DNA of 64,000 nt from Novosphingobium sp. (GTDB taxonomy: Bacteria > Pseudomonadota > Alphaproteobacteria > Sphingomonadales > Sphingomonadaceae): NCBI RefSeq assembly GCF_027486195.1, contig NZ_JAIXPP010000020.1:1-64000 (forward strand), in the 5' to 3' direction. Every line of letters begins with the position of its first letter. Position 1 is the stretch's first letter. The notes under the pieces were generated by a model, which worked only from the letters and a program-made list of their open reading frames with translations, did no database searches and was not told the origin of the DNA. This document shows, piece by piece, positions 1 through 7,899 of the stretch. Made by a program: the position numbers and the translations under genes.

Positions 1-894
1 AAAGTGGAAGCGATCGGCCACGAAACCGAACTCATGCGCGTGACACTGACGGCAGAGGCTGTGCAGCGGCTTGGTTTGGCGACTGAGGCCATCGGCACCG
101 GCCAGCAGGCCACTCTCTCTCGCACCGTGCCCGGCGAGATCGTTGCCGCGCCGCGTGGCGGTGGTCTGCCCGTGGCAGCAGGAACCGATCTGGCAGCGCT
201 GGCGGGATTGCAGGCGCGCGCCGATGCCGATGCGCAGCGCGCGATGGCCGATCTGAAGCTGGCCGAGGCCAATTTGCGGCGCGCCAGCGGCCTTGTGGAA
301 GCGGAAGCAGGCAGCATCCGGGCACGCGATGAGGCGACCCAGCAGGTCGCCGCTGCCAAGGCCGCGCTCGCCGGCGCGGCCGGGCAGAGGCGGGCGCTGG
401 GGCCAGCCGTTGCAGCCATGGCCGATGGCGGGGCACTATGGGTGCGCGCGCAAGTGCCCGCTGCTGATCTAGGGCGGCTTGATCGCGGGGCCTCCGTTTC
501 CGTCAGGCCGGTGGGCGGCACTGGCGGCATCATGGCAAGGCCCGTGCGTGGGCCAGCCACGGCCACGCCCGGCGCGGCCACCGTTGATCTCTACTATGCT
601 CCGGCAATGCGGGCCGACCTCAGGGTGGGCGAACGGGTGCTCGTCGATCTGCCCGAGCAGACTGGTTCTGGAGCGGCTGCGCTGGATGTGCCCGCCTCTG
701 CGATTCTTATCGACATCAACGGCGGCGAATGGGTCTATGTCGAGACCGCGCCGCGCCAGTATGAGCGGCGGCGGGTGGAAGTTGCCCGCATCGTGGGCGG
801 GCGGGCCATGCTGGCGCGCGGCCTCGCTTCTGGCGTTCGGGTCGTGACGGCTGGGGCTGCGGAGCTGTTCGGCACCGAGTTCGGCACCAAGTGA
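1..894 (+). CDS. RND efflux periplasmic adaptor (membrane fusion protein), 5' partial
   Basis: The reading frame is open from the first base, so the true start and any signal peptide lie outside the window. The visible protein has the adaptor layout: a short lipoyl/barrel-like lead, an Ala-rich alpha-helical hairpin (about residues 60-125, rich in ADADAQRA-type heptads), then beta-barrel and membrane-proximal domains with a 'WVYVETAPRQYERRRVEV' segment typical of HlyD/CusB-type adaptors. It should bridge the inner-membrane permease and the outer-membrane channel encoded next. Its TGA overlaps the permease start (GTG 891 or ATG 894), so translation is coupled. Substrate is not readable; the permease looks more like the heavy-metal (HME) class than the drug class, which is inference. 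Confidence 0.85.
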   Translation, partial: KVEAIGHETELMRVTLTAEAVQRLGLATEAIGTGQQATLSRTVPGEIVAAPRGGGLPVAAGTDLAALAGLQARADADAQRAMADLKLAEANLRRASGLVEAEAGSIRARDEATQQVAAAKAALAGAAGQRRALGPAVAAMADGGALWVRAQVPAADLGRLDRGASVSVRPVGGTGGIMARPVRGPATATPGAATVDLYYAPAMRADLRVGERVLVDLPEQTGSGAAALDVPASAILIDINGGEWVYVETAPRQYERRRVEVARIVGGRAMLARGLASGVRVVTAGAAELFGTEFGTK

Positions 895-3800
895 TGCTGG
901 CCGCGCTGATCGGATCGTCGCTGCGCCAGCGGGCACTTGTACTGGCAATTGCGGCGGTACTGACTGTGCTGGGCCTGCGCTCCGCCATGAGCGCCAAGTT
1001 CGATGTCTTCCCCGAGTTCGCGCCGCCCATCGTTGAGGTGCAGACCGAAGCGCCGGGTCTCGCCACCGAGGACGTGGAGGCGCTGGTCACGGTGCCCATC
1101 GAGACGGCGGTAAACGGCGTGCCGGGCCTTGCCACGCTGCGCTCCAAGTCGGTGCTGGGCCTGTCATCGGTGGTGCTGGTGATGGACCGCACCGCCGATC
1201 CGGTCCGCACGCGCCAGATGGTGCAGGAACGGTTGGCAACGGTTATCCCGCGCCTGCCCGCAGCGGTGCGCCCACCGGTCATGCTCGCGCCCCTTTCTGC
1301 CACCAGCCGCGCGATGAAGATCGGCCTGTGGTCCGACAAGCTCGACCAGATGACGATGACCGAGATGGCGCGCTGGACGATCCGCCCGCGCCTCATGGCG
1401 GTGCCCGGTGTCGCCAATGTCGCGATGTGGGGCGCGCGGGACCGGCAGTTGCAGGTGCTGGTCGATCCGGTGCGGCTCGCTGCTGCCGGGGTGACCGTGG
1501 CCGATGTGCAGCGCGCGGCTGGCGATGCGGTGGTGATTGCGGGCGGCGGCTTCGTCGATAGCCCCAACCAGCGGCTGGCTGTGCGGCAGGTGGTCGGCGT
1601 CAAGACCGGCAGCGATCTGGCGAGCGCCGTCATCCGCACGGTTGGCGGTGCGCCCGTGCGCATCGGGGATGTCGCCAAGGTGACCGAAGGCTTTGCGCAG
1701 CCCATCGGCGATGCGATTATCAATGGCCGCCCCGGCCTGCTGCTGATCGTGGAGAAGCAGCTCGGCGCCAACACGCTGGAAGTGACGCGCGGCATCGACA
1801 AGGCGCTGGCCGAACTGCGGCCCGGCCTCAAGGGCATGAACGTCGACGGCACCATCTTCCGCCCTGCGACCTTCATCGAACGCGCTTTGGCCAATTTGGG
1901 TGAGGCGATGGGTATCGGCGTTCTGCTGGTGGCTGCGGTGCTCATCCTGTTCACGCGCAATTGGCGCACTGCGCTGATCAGCATGACCGCGATCCCGCTT
2001 TCGCTGGTGGGGGCCGTGCTGGCGCTCACTGCATTCGGGGTCGGCATGAACACCATGGTGATCGCCGGGCTGGTGATCGCGCTGGGCGAGATCGTCGATG
2101 ATGCGATTATCGATGTCGAGAACATCGGGCGGCGGCTCCGGCTCAAAGCAGCGCGAGAACAGCCGCGCTCGCCGTTCGCTGTGGTGCTGGCCGCCAGCCT
2201 GGAAGTGCGCAGCGCGGTGGTCTTCGCCAGCGCCATAGTCATGCTGGTCTTCCTGCCGGTTTTCTTCCTCGGCGGCGTGTCCGGCAGCTTCTTCCGGCCG
2301 CTCGCGATGGCCTACATTGCGGCCATCGCTGCCTCGCTGCTCGTAGCGCTGACGGTCACCCCGGCGATGTGCCTCATGCTGCTACCGGGCGCGGCGGAAC
2401 GAGCAGAACCGCGCTGGGTCATCGGCCTGCGCACCCGCTATGCCCGCTTGCTAGAACGGTTGGCCCCTCGGAGCGGAATCGCAGTCGCCGTTGTCGCGGG
2501 TGGCATCTTGCTCTCGGTTGGCGGAATGGGCCTGCTGCGCCAGCAGTTCCTGCCCGATTTCCGCGAAACCGATTTCCTCATGCACTTTGTGGAAAAGCCC
2601 GGCACCTCGCTAGAGGCGATGGACCGGATCACCATCCGCGCGTCGAAAGAACTCACCGCGATCCCCGGCGTGCGCAACTTCGGCTCGCACATTGGCCGCG
2701 CCGAACAGGGCGATGAAGTCTACGGGCCCAATTTCACCGAACTGTGGATCAGCCTCGATGAAACGGCCGATCACGACGCGGCGGTGAAACGGATCGAGAC
2801 TGCCATTGCCGGTTATCCCGGCCTGCAGCGCGATGTGCTGACCTACTTGCGCGAACGCATCAAGGAGGTGCTGACCGGAGCCGGCGCAACCGTGGTGGTT
2901 CGGCTCTGCGGCCCCGATCTGGCCGAGCTGCGCAGCCTTGCCGAAAAGGTGCGCGGCGCACTCGATGGCACCGAGGGCGTCAAGGATCTGAAAGTGGAGC
3001 AGCAGAGCCTTATCCCGCAGATCCAGATTGCGCCGAGGCCCGATGTTCTGGCGCTGGCCGGTGTGACCGCAGGCGATGTGCGCCGCACGGCGGCCACACT
3101 CATCGGCGGCACGCGGGTCGGCGAAATCTACCGCGACCAGAAGAGCTTCGATGTTGCGGTGTGGGCAGTGCCGGAGGCGCGCAGCGATCTCGGCGCGCTA
3201 CGACGGCTAGTCGTTCCCAGCCAGACGGGATCGGCACTTCGTCTCGGCGATCTGGCCCGCGTCGGCGTGGCTCCGGCGGCGGGCGAAATCAAGCGCGAGG
3301 CAGGTTCGCGGCGCATCGATGTTACCCTCAACATCAAGGACGGCGCCGATCTCGCCAGCGTAGCGCAGGCCGTCGAGCGCAAGGTGAAAGCCATGACCAT
3401 GCCCGCCGGATACTATCCCCAGTTCCTCGGCGAGTGGAAGACGCTGCAGGAATCGAAGGCGCAGCTGAGCTGGCTTTCGCTCGTTTGTCTTGTCGGCATC
3501 CTGTTCCTCGTCTGGCTGGAGTTCCGTTCGGGGCGCATCGTTGCGCTCGTCGCGCTGAGCCTGCCGTTTGCGCTGGTCGGCGGCGTCGCGGCGGCGGCGC
3601 TGGGAGGCGGGGTGCTGTCGATGGGTGCATTGGTCGGCTTCGTTACCGTGCTCGGCATCTCTGCGCGCAACGGTATCATGCTGCTTAGCCATTTCCGCCA
3701 TCTGGAGCGCGAGGAGGATCAGCCCTTCGGCCTTGCGCTGGTGCAGCGGGGCGCCGCCGAACGGCTGGTGCCGATCCTGATGACCGCAGGCACGGCGGCG

Positions 3801-3962
3801 CTGGCGCTGCTCCCGCTGGTGGTGCGCGGCAACGTGCCCGGCCACGAGATCGAATACCCCATGGCGCTCGTGATCCTGGGCGGGCTGGTAAGCTCCACCG
3901 TGCTCAACCTCATCTGGATGCCCGCACTCTATCTGCGCTTCGGCAAGGGGCTGCAGGCATGA
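894..3962 (+). CDS. RND efflux transporter permease, CusA/CzcA-like
   Basis: A protein of about 1022 residues, the usual length for an RND pump. It starts with a membrane helix, followed by 'FPEFAPPIVEVQTEAPG', a signature of the CusA/CzcA (HME) group, then the periplasmic porter domain, the 'GEIVDDAIIDVENI' segment in the transmembrane core, a second porter domain and a second membrane block. It is expected to be the proton-driven inner-membrane pump of the adaptor-permease-channel complex. ATG 894 overlaps the adaptor stop (TGATG); GTG 891 is an alternative one codon earlier. The 3' end overlaps the next gene by four bases (ATGA). Metal ion export is plausible from the family, but no metal-binding residues were verified, so the substrate stays open. 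Confidence 0.9.
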   Translation: MLAALIGSSLRQRALVLAIAAVLTVLGLRSAMSAKFDVFPEFAPPIVEVQTEAPGLATEDVEALVTVPIETAVNGVPGLATLRSKSVLGLSSVVLVMDRTADPVRTRQMVQERLATVIPRLPAAVRPPVMLAPLSATSRAMKIGLWSDKLDQMTMTEMARWTIRPRLMAVPGVANVAMWGARDRQLQVLVDPVRLAAAGVTVADVQRAAGDAVVIAGGGFVDSPNQRLAVRQVVGVKTGSDLASAVIRTVGGAPVRIGDVAKVTEGFAQPIGDAIINGRPGLLLIVEKQLGANTLEVTRGIDKALAELRPGLKGMNVDGTIFRPATFIERALANLGEAMGIGVLLVAAVLILFTRNWRTALISMTAIPLSLVGAVLALTAFGVGMNTMVIAGLVIALGEIVDDAIIDVENIGRRLRLKAAREQPRSPFAVVLAASLEVRSAVVFASAIVMLVFLPVFFLGGVSGSFFRPLAMAYIAAIAASLLVALTVTPAMCLMLLPGAAERAEPRWVIGLRTRYARLLERLAPRSGIAVAVVAGGILLSVGGMGLLRQQFLPDFRETDFLMHFVEKPGTSLEAMDRITIRASKELTAIPGVRNFGSHIGRAEQGDEVYGPNFTELWISLDETADHDAAVKRIETAIAGYPGLQRDVLTYLRERIKEVLTGAGATVVVRLCGPDLAELRSLAEKVRGALDGTEGVKDLKVEQQSLIPQIQIAPRPDVLALAGVTAGDVRRTAATLIGGTRVGEIYRDQKSFDVAVWAVPEARSDLGALRRLVVPSQTGSALRLGDLARVGVAPAAGEIKREAGSRRIDVTLNIKDGADLASVAQAVERKVKAMTMPAGYYPQFLGEWKTLQESKAQLSWLSLVCLVGILFLVWLEFRSGRIVALVALSLPFALVGGVAAAALGGGVLSMGALVGFVTVLGISARNGIMLLSHFRHLEREEDQPFGLALVQRGAAERLVPILMTAGTAALALLPLVVRGNVPGHEIEYPMALVILGGLVSSTVLNLIWMPALYLRFGKGLQA

Positions 3963-5320
3963 AGCGCGCGCTGGTCATGACGCTGATGCTGGCAGGATGC
4001 ATGGCGAAATCGCCGCCGCCCGCCGCCCCGTCACCGCCGCCTGCCGCAACCGCGCCGTTTGTGGGTGCGGCAAACGCTGCGCCGCTGCCGGGCGAATGGT
4101 GGCAGCTATACGGCGATGCTGCGCTGAATGAACACGTTGCCCGCGCCCTTGCCGTCAACCGCGATGTGCGCTTGGCGGTCGCGAACCTCGATGCAGCGCG
4201 CGCCAATTCCCGGCTGGCAGGCGCGACTCGCTCGCCGGACGTGGTGCTGGAAAGCGGAGCCAGCCCGACGACGCGCGGAGCCAACCAGCCGAGCACGACC
4301 GGCGTACCCAAATCGAGCTACGAACTCGGCGCGGAAGCAGTCTGGGAGGCCGATCTTTTCGGCCGCCTCCGCAATCAATCGTCAGCCGCCAGTGCCGATG
4401 CCGAGGCGGCAGCGGCAGCTCGCGACGGTGTGCGTCTGGCGGTAGCTGCCGATGTGGTAGGGGCATGGCTCGATCTCTGCTGGGCTGGCGAACTCACCCG
4501 TGTGGCGAAGCGCCAGATTGCAACGCAGCGCGCGCTGGCGGAGACCGTGTCGCGTCAGGTGAAGGTGGGTGAAGTGTCCCCGCTCGAACTGGCGCAGGCC
4601 CGCCAACTGCTGGGCAGGCTGGAGGCTGGCCTGCCCACCTTCGAGGCTGACGCGCAGCGCGCCCGCTATCTCCTCGCCAATCTGGAGGGCCTGCCGCCTG
4701 CCGAAGCTGAAAAGTTCCAGTGTGAGCACCCCCCTTCACTGGAGGCCGTTTTGCCCGTCGGCGATGGCGCAGGCCTGCTCGCCCGCCGCCCTGATATCCG
4801 CGAGGCAGAGCGACGGCTCGCGGCCGCTGGCGCGCGGGTGAAAGTGGCGAAAGCCGAGATGTACCCCCGCGTGACGCTGGGTGCATCGGGTGGCCTCATC
4901 CGCGGCTCGCTGGACGCTTTCATCACGCCGCTGATCAGCTGGTCGTTCATCAATCCTGCCCGCATCAAGGCCCGGATCGCACTGGCCGAGGCCAATCAGG
5001 AAGGCGCGCTCGCCCAATATGACGCCGCATGGCTCAGGGCCCTGCGCGAAGTGGAAACAGCGCTGGCAGAAACGGATGCCGAACGTCGCGCCAACCAGTC
5101 GTTTGCGGCCGCCTTGGTGGACGCACAGACCGCCGCGCGCCGAGCCGAAGCGCGCGACCGCCTCGGCGATGCAAATCCGCTTGTTGCTCTTGACGCCCGC
5201 CGCACGGCTTACGAGACCGAACTCCTCGGCACACTCGCGGGCCGCCGCCTTGCCCAACGCCAAGTCTTCCTGTTTCGCAGTCTCGGCGGTGGTTGGGAGG
5301 ACGCAGCAGCCCCTCGTTGA
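3959..5320 (+). CDS. Outer-membrane efflux lipoprotein, NodT/OprM family
   Basis: 453 residues. The N terminus MKRALVMTLMLAGC is a lipoprotein signal with lipobox LAGC (Cys14). A Pro-rich linker follows, then the OEP architecture: a 'WWQLYGDAALNEHVARAL' opening typical of NodT-type channels and two repeated long helical halves (ANLDAARANSRLAGA, ETALAETDAERRANQ). It should form the outer-membrane exit duct for the pump encoded immediately upstream, with which it overlaps by ATGA. The gene closes the operon; no T-tract terminator is evident afterwards. Confidence 0.92.
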   Translation: MKRALVMTLMLAGCMAKSPPPAAPSPPPAATAPFVGAANAAPLPGEWWQLYGDAALNEHVARALAVNRDVRLAVANLDAARANSRLAGATRSPDVVLESGASPTTRGANQPSTTGVPKSSYELGAEAVWEADLFGRLRNQSSAASADAEAAAAARDGVRLAVAADVVGAWLDLCWAGELTRVAKRQIATQRALAETVSRQVKVGEVSPLELAQARQLLGRLEAGLPTFEADAQRARYLLANLEGLPPAEAEKFQCEHPPSLEAVLPVGDGAGLLARRPDIREAERRLAAAGARVKVAKAEMYPRVTLGASGGLIRGSLDAFITPLISWSFINPARIKARIALAEANQEGALAQYDAAWLRALREVETALAETDAERRANQSFAAALVDAQTAARRAEARDRLGDANPLVALDARRTAYETELLGTLAGRRLAQRQVFLFRSLGGGWEDAAAPR

Positions 5321-5753
5321 GCGGGCGACCTTGAAGGCTTGAGACTGCGGAATAGCTACAAGGCATGTGGAGACCGGCTGCTGCGGGGAATCCATGCCGG
5401 TCGAAAGCAAGATGGCTTTTGGCTTTTGGCAAATGGAGACATTCGAAATGGCGGTACGGAAGGGCGGCTTCGTCCCAAAGTCAGCCTGCCGCCGCCGAAA
5501 GGAAACCAACGCTCAGAATTGTGTTGTTCGGTGTGGACACAGACCGCTCTCCACCTTTGGCGGGATCCAATCATGGCAGCACGTCATTTGAGCTGAGCAA
5601 ACTTAGCTCATCTTATCGCCGAAACATGTGGTCGTATCATCGAGAGTGCCGGGGGTATTGATGGAGGCATCCGGAGTTTGGATCGAAAAATAAGAAATAA
5701 TATCAGATATTTGAGGTGAATTTCCAGATCCCTCCTCCGGGACGCTTCCTGCC
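5321..5753. other. 433-bp gene-free stretch between efflux operon and btaB
   Basis: This stretch lies between the stop of the outer-membrane lipoprotein gene and the convergent stop of btaB. Short open frames occur but none has recognisable protein composition or a ribosome site. The distal third (about 5670-5730) is markedly AT-rich compared with its surroundings. I see no convincing terminator hairpin or RNA gene. Confidence 0.6.
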
Positions 5754-6467
5754 TTAATGCCTTTTGTGAGCCCGTAAACTCGGCGTCATTCCCGAGCGAC
5801 GATCTTGGGGGAGGTCACCAGGTTTTCGCAGGACGGCAATGCTGTAGTAACCGAGCGGTCCGCGACCGAGCGAGAGACTGAGACCTCCCGCGTCCGCGAC
5901 ATGCGCCGCTACATCAAGAAGTTGCCCCCGAACCGACACATGAAAGGCGCCGAGCCAGGCCTGCAAGGCCCTGCGCAGCGGGCGCGCCATGCCATCCAGA
6001 TCACCGAAATCAACGATATGTAGCGATCCGCCCTCGGCTAGCAGGCCAGCGGCATGGGCCAGCGCCGCTTCCCAGCAGGGGATCATCGACAGGGCGTAGG
6101 AAATCGTCACCCGGTCGAAGGTGCCGCGGCCAAGCAGCGCCTGTGCATCGAACCCACCCGCATCGCCGCGCGCAAGCCGCGCATTCGAACCCAGCCGCCG
6201 CCGTGCCTGATCAAGCATTTCGCGCGAGATATCGATCCCGTAAAGCTGCGTGCCCGGCCAGTGGCGCCCGATTAGGTCGAGGTTCCGTCCGGTTCCGCAG
6301 CCGATCTCAAGCACGCTCATGCCAGCGGAGCAGCCCAGACCCGCGATCATGGTATCGCGCCCGAACAGGAAGAACTTCCGGGTCGCATCGTAGATATGCT
6401 TCTGGCGGCGATAGACACCGTCCATCAGCTTGCCGTGGGCCGGATCGGTAGCGGGCGACGCAGTCAT
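5754..6467 (-). CDS. btaB: BtaB: SAM-dependent methyltransferase of betaine lipid (DGTS) synthesis
   Basis: 237 residues from the ATG at 6467, which overlaps the btaA stop by four bases (ATGA). A longer upstream open frame is a shadow inside btaA. The class I methyltransferase fold is clear: motif I 'VLEIGCGTGRNLDL', the acidic 'YGIDIS' after beta-2, and 'TFDRVTISYALSMIP' as motif IV/post-I. In Rhodobacter sphaeroides BtaB performs the three N-methylations that turn diacylglyceryl-homoserine into diacylglyceryl-N,N,N-trimethylhomoserine. The methyltransferase alone would be ambiguous; the coupled DUF3419 gene upstream fixes the assignment. It should act at the cytoplasmic face of the inner membrane. 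Confidence 0.9.
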   Translation of the reverse strand: MTASPATDPAHGKLMDGVYRRQKHIYDATRKFFLFGRDTMIAGLGCSAGMSVLEIGCGTGRNLDLIGRHWPGTQLYGIDISREMLDQARRRLGSNARLARGDAGGFDAQALLGRGTFDRVTISYALSMIPCWEAALAHAAGLLAEGGSLHIVDFGDLDGMARPLRRALQAWLGAFHVSVRGQLLDVAAHVADAGGLSLSLGRGPLGYYSIAVLRKPGDLPQDRRSGMTPSLRAHKRH

Positions 6468-7687
6468 CCCTTCAGCTCGTAGAGATGCACGCCGCCATAG
6501 ATCGCGGAGCGGTCCCGCCGGGTGAAATCGAGGCTGGGCTCCGCATGGTAAGTCCACCGCGCGAGCAGCGCGTCGTCGAGGCGGCCCGGCAGCAGGCTCG
6601 GCTCGGCAGCAGTGCGGAACAATACGCGCGAGCCCGGGCGCGCGGTGCGGACGATCTCGCGCCACAAGTCATCGAGCTGCGCATCGGTCATCCAATCCTG
6701 CGCATCGAGCAGAGCGTAGCGATCGAGCGACGCCGCGGGCAGGGTGCGCAGATGTTCGGTAAGATTGGCGTGGCGCACGTCGATCCGGCCTGCGCGGCTT
6801 CGCACAGCGTCCCAGTTGGCTTCCTGCAGGTAGGGCGGCAAGGCGCTCGCAGCCGATTTGCCATAGCCGCGCGAGAAAGCCTGCCAGGCGAAATAGTTGT
6901 CGTCGACCGAGAAATCGCAGGCGAGCTTTTCCAGCCGACGGCGCAGCACTTCGGCCATGCGCTGGTCTCCCGCCAGAGCCTCGAACTGCGCAGGCGGAAT
7001 GCCGAGCCCGAACAGCGATGCAGGCTGGTTCGTCAGCCAGCGCACGAACTTCTTGTCGAACACGGGCGCAAGCTCGCGCTCGAATATCTGCCGTTGCTCT
7101 TCAAGCGCTTCGGCAGCGAGGATCGCCTTGAGGTCGATTCGGTAGATCTTGGCCATGAGATGCGCGATGCCGATGAACCCGCCCAGCAGACCGCGCTTGT
7201 AGATCCCCTTGCGGAAGCCCCCGATCCGGCGCCGGAACATGAGATCGCGGCCTTCCCAATAGCGCCGGGTCGTTTCATCGAGATGCGGCGCGACATGGTC
7301 GCGATAGGCCGTGATGTTGGAAGCCTCGTCAGCATCGGCAAAGAAACGCCGGAATGCTTCGTAGCCGGGCAAGTGCTGCGCCGAGGCGATCTTGAGCTTG
7401 CCCAGTGCGACATGCGCCGTGTTGAGATCGACCGCGGTGATCGCGGCAGGATCGGCGACTAGATAGGACAGGACATTGCAGCCGCCGCTCGCGATCGCGA
7501 CCATGCGGCTGTCCGGCCGGATCTGCAGCGCTTCCATGTCGACGTCGGGATCCTCCCAGATCTGGGCATAGACGAGGCCGCGAAAGGCTGCGGCAAACGC
7601 ATGATCGAGCAGCTTGTTAGCCACCCCTGCGCCCTTGCGCACAACAGAGCGGGTAAGCGGATGTGCGCGCCGTTTTGGTGAATGCAT
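6464..7687 (-). CDS. btaA: BtaA: SAM:diacylglycerol 3-amino-3-carboxypropyltransferase (DUF3419)
   Basis: 407 residues from the ATG at 7687, chosen because AGAAGGAA sits six bases upstream; the frame is open further 5' but lacks a ribosome site. DUF3419/BtaA hallmarks are visible: 'VYAQIWEDPDVDMEAL', the SAM-binding 'IASGGCNVLSYL' with 'AVDLN' after it, 'FRRRIGGFRKGIYKRG' in the middle and 'LLDAQDWM' late. BtaA moves the aminocarboxypropyl group of AdoMet onto diacylglycerol, the first committed step to the phosphorus-free membrane lipid DGTS. The gene is coupled to btaB. A Pho-box-like repeat 44 bases upstream suggests induction by phosphate limitation, as known for Sinorhizobium meliloti. 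Confidence in family is high. Confidence 0.92.
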   Translation of the reverse strand: MHSPKRRAHPLTRSVVRKGAGVANKLLDHAFAAAFRGLVYAQIWEDPDVDMEALQIRPDSRMVAIASGGCNVLSYLVADPAAITAVDLNTAHVALGKLKIASAQHLPGYEAFRRFFADADEASNITAYRDHVAPHLDETTRRYWEGRDLMFRRRIGGFRKGIYKRGLLGGFIGIAHLMAKIYRIDLKAILAAEALEEQRQIFERELAPVFDKKFVRWLTNQPASLFGLGIPPAQFEALAGDQRMAEVLRRRLEKLACDFSVDDNYFAWQAFSRGYGKSAASALPPYLQEANWDAVRSRAGRIDVRHANLTEHLRTLPAASLDRYALLDAQDWMTDAQLDDLWREIVRTARPGSRVLFRTAAEPSLLPGRLDDALLARWTYHAEPSLDFTRRDRSAIYGGVHLYELKG

Positions 7688-7730
7688 GACATTTCCTTCT
7701 GGAAGCATGCTTTTTCGATATGAACTATCG

Positions 7731-7748
7731 ATGACCGGGACATGACAG
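7731..7748 (-). promoter_or_regulatory. Pho-box-like PhoB site upstream of btaA
   Basis: On the minus strand this reads CTGTCAT, four bases (GTCC), CGGTCAT. That is the 7-4-7 direct repeat of the PhoB box (CTGTCAT repeats), with one mismatch in the second half. It ends about 44 bases before the btaA start codon, and an AT-containing candidate -10 (TATCGA) lies about 10 bases past the second repeat. Position, orientation and the target gene all agree with PhoB activation. Confidence 0.75.
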
Positions 7749-7899
7749 CCGCATGGCCCAAGCCGGACCGGAACTGCGTTAACTATCAGCGATGCCATTT
7801 GCCCGCTCTACCGTCGCCGCTCTGACTTAATCGGCTGCCACTAAGCCCGCCGAGCGAAAGGGATCGCTCGCCGTGTGGACATGAGGAACGATAAAGCCC

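Noticed and set aside
716..2242. Long open frame of about 500 codons on the minus strand opposite the first RND permease
   Set aside because: It is Ser/Thr/Arg-rich with no domain logic, and the plus-strand permease is unmistakable; a GC-rich antisense shadow.
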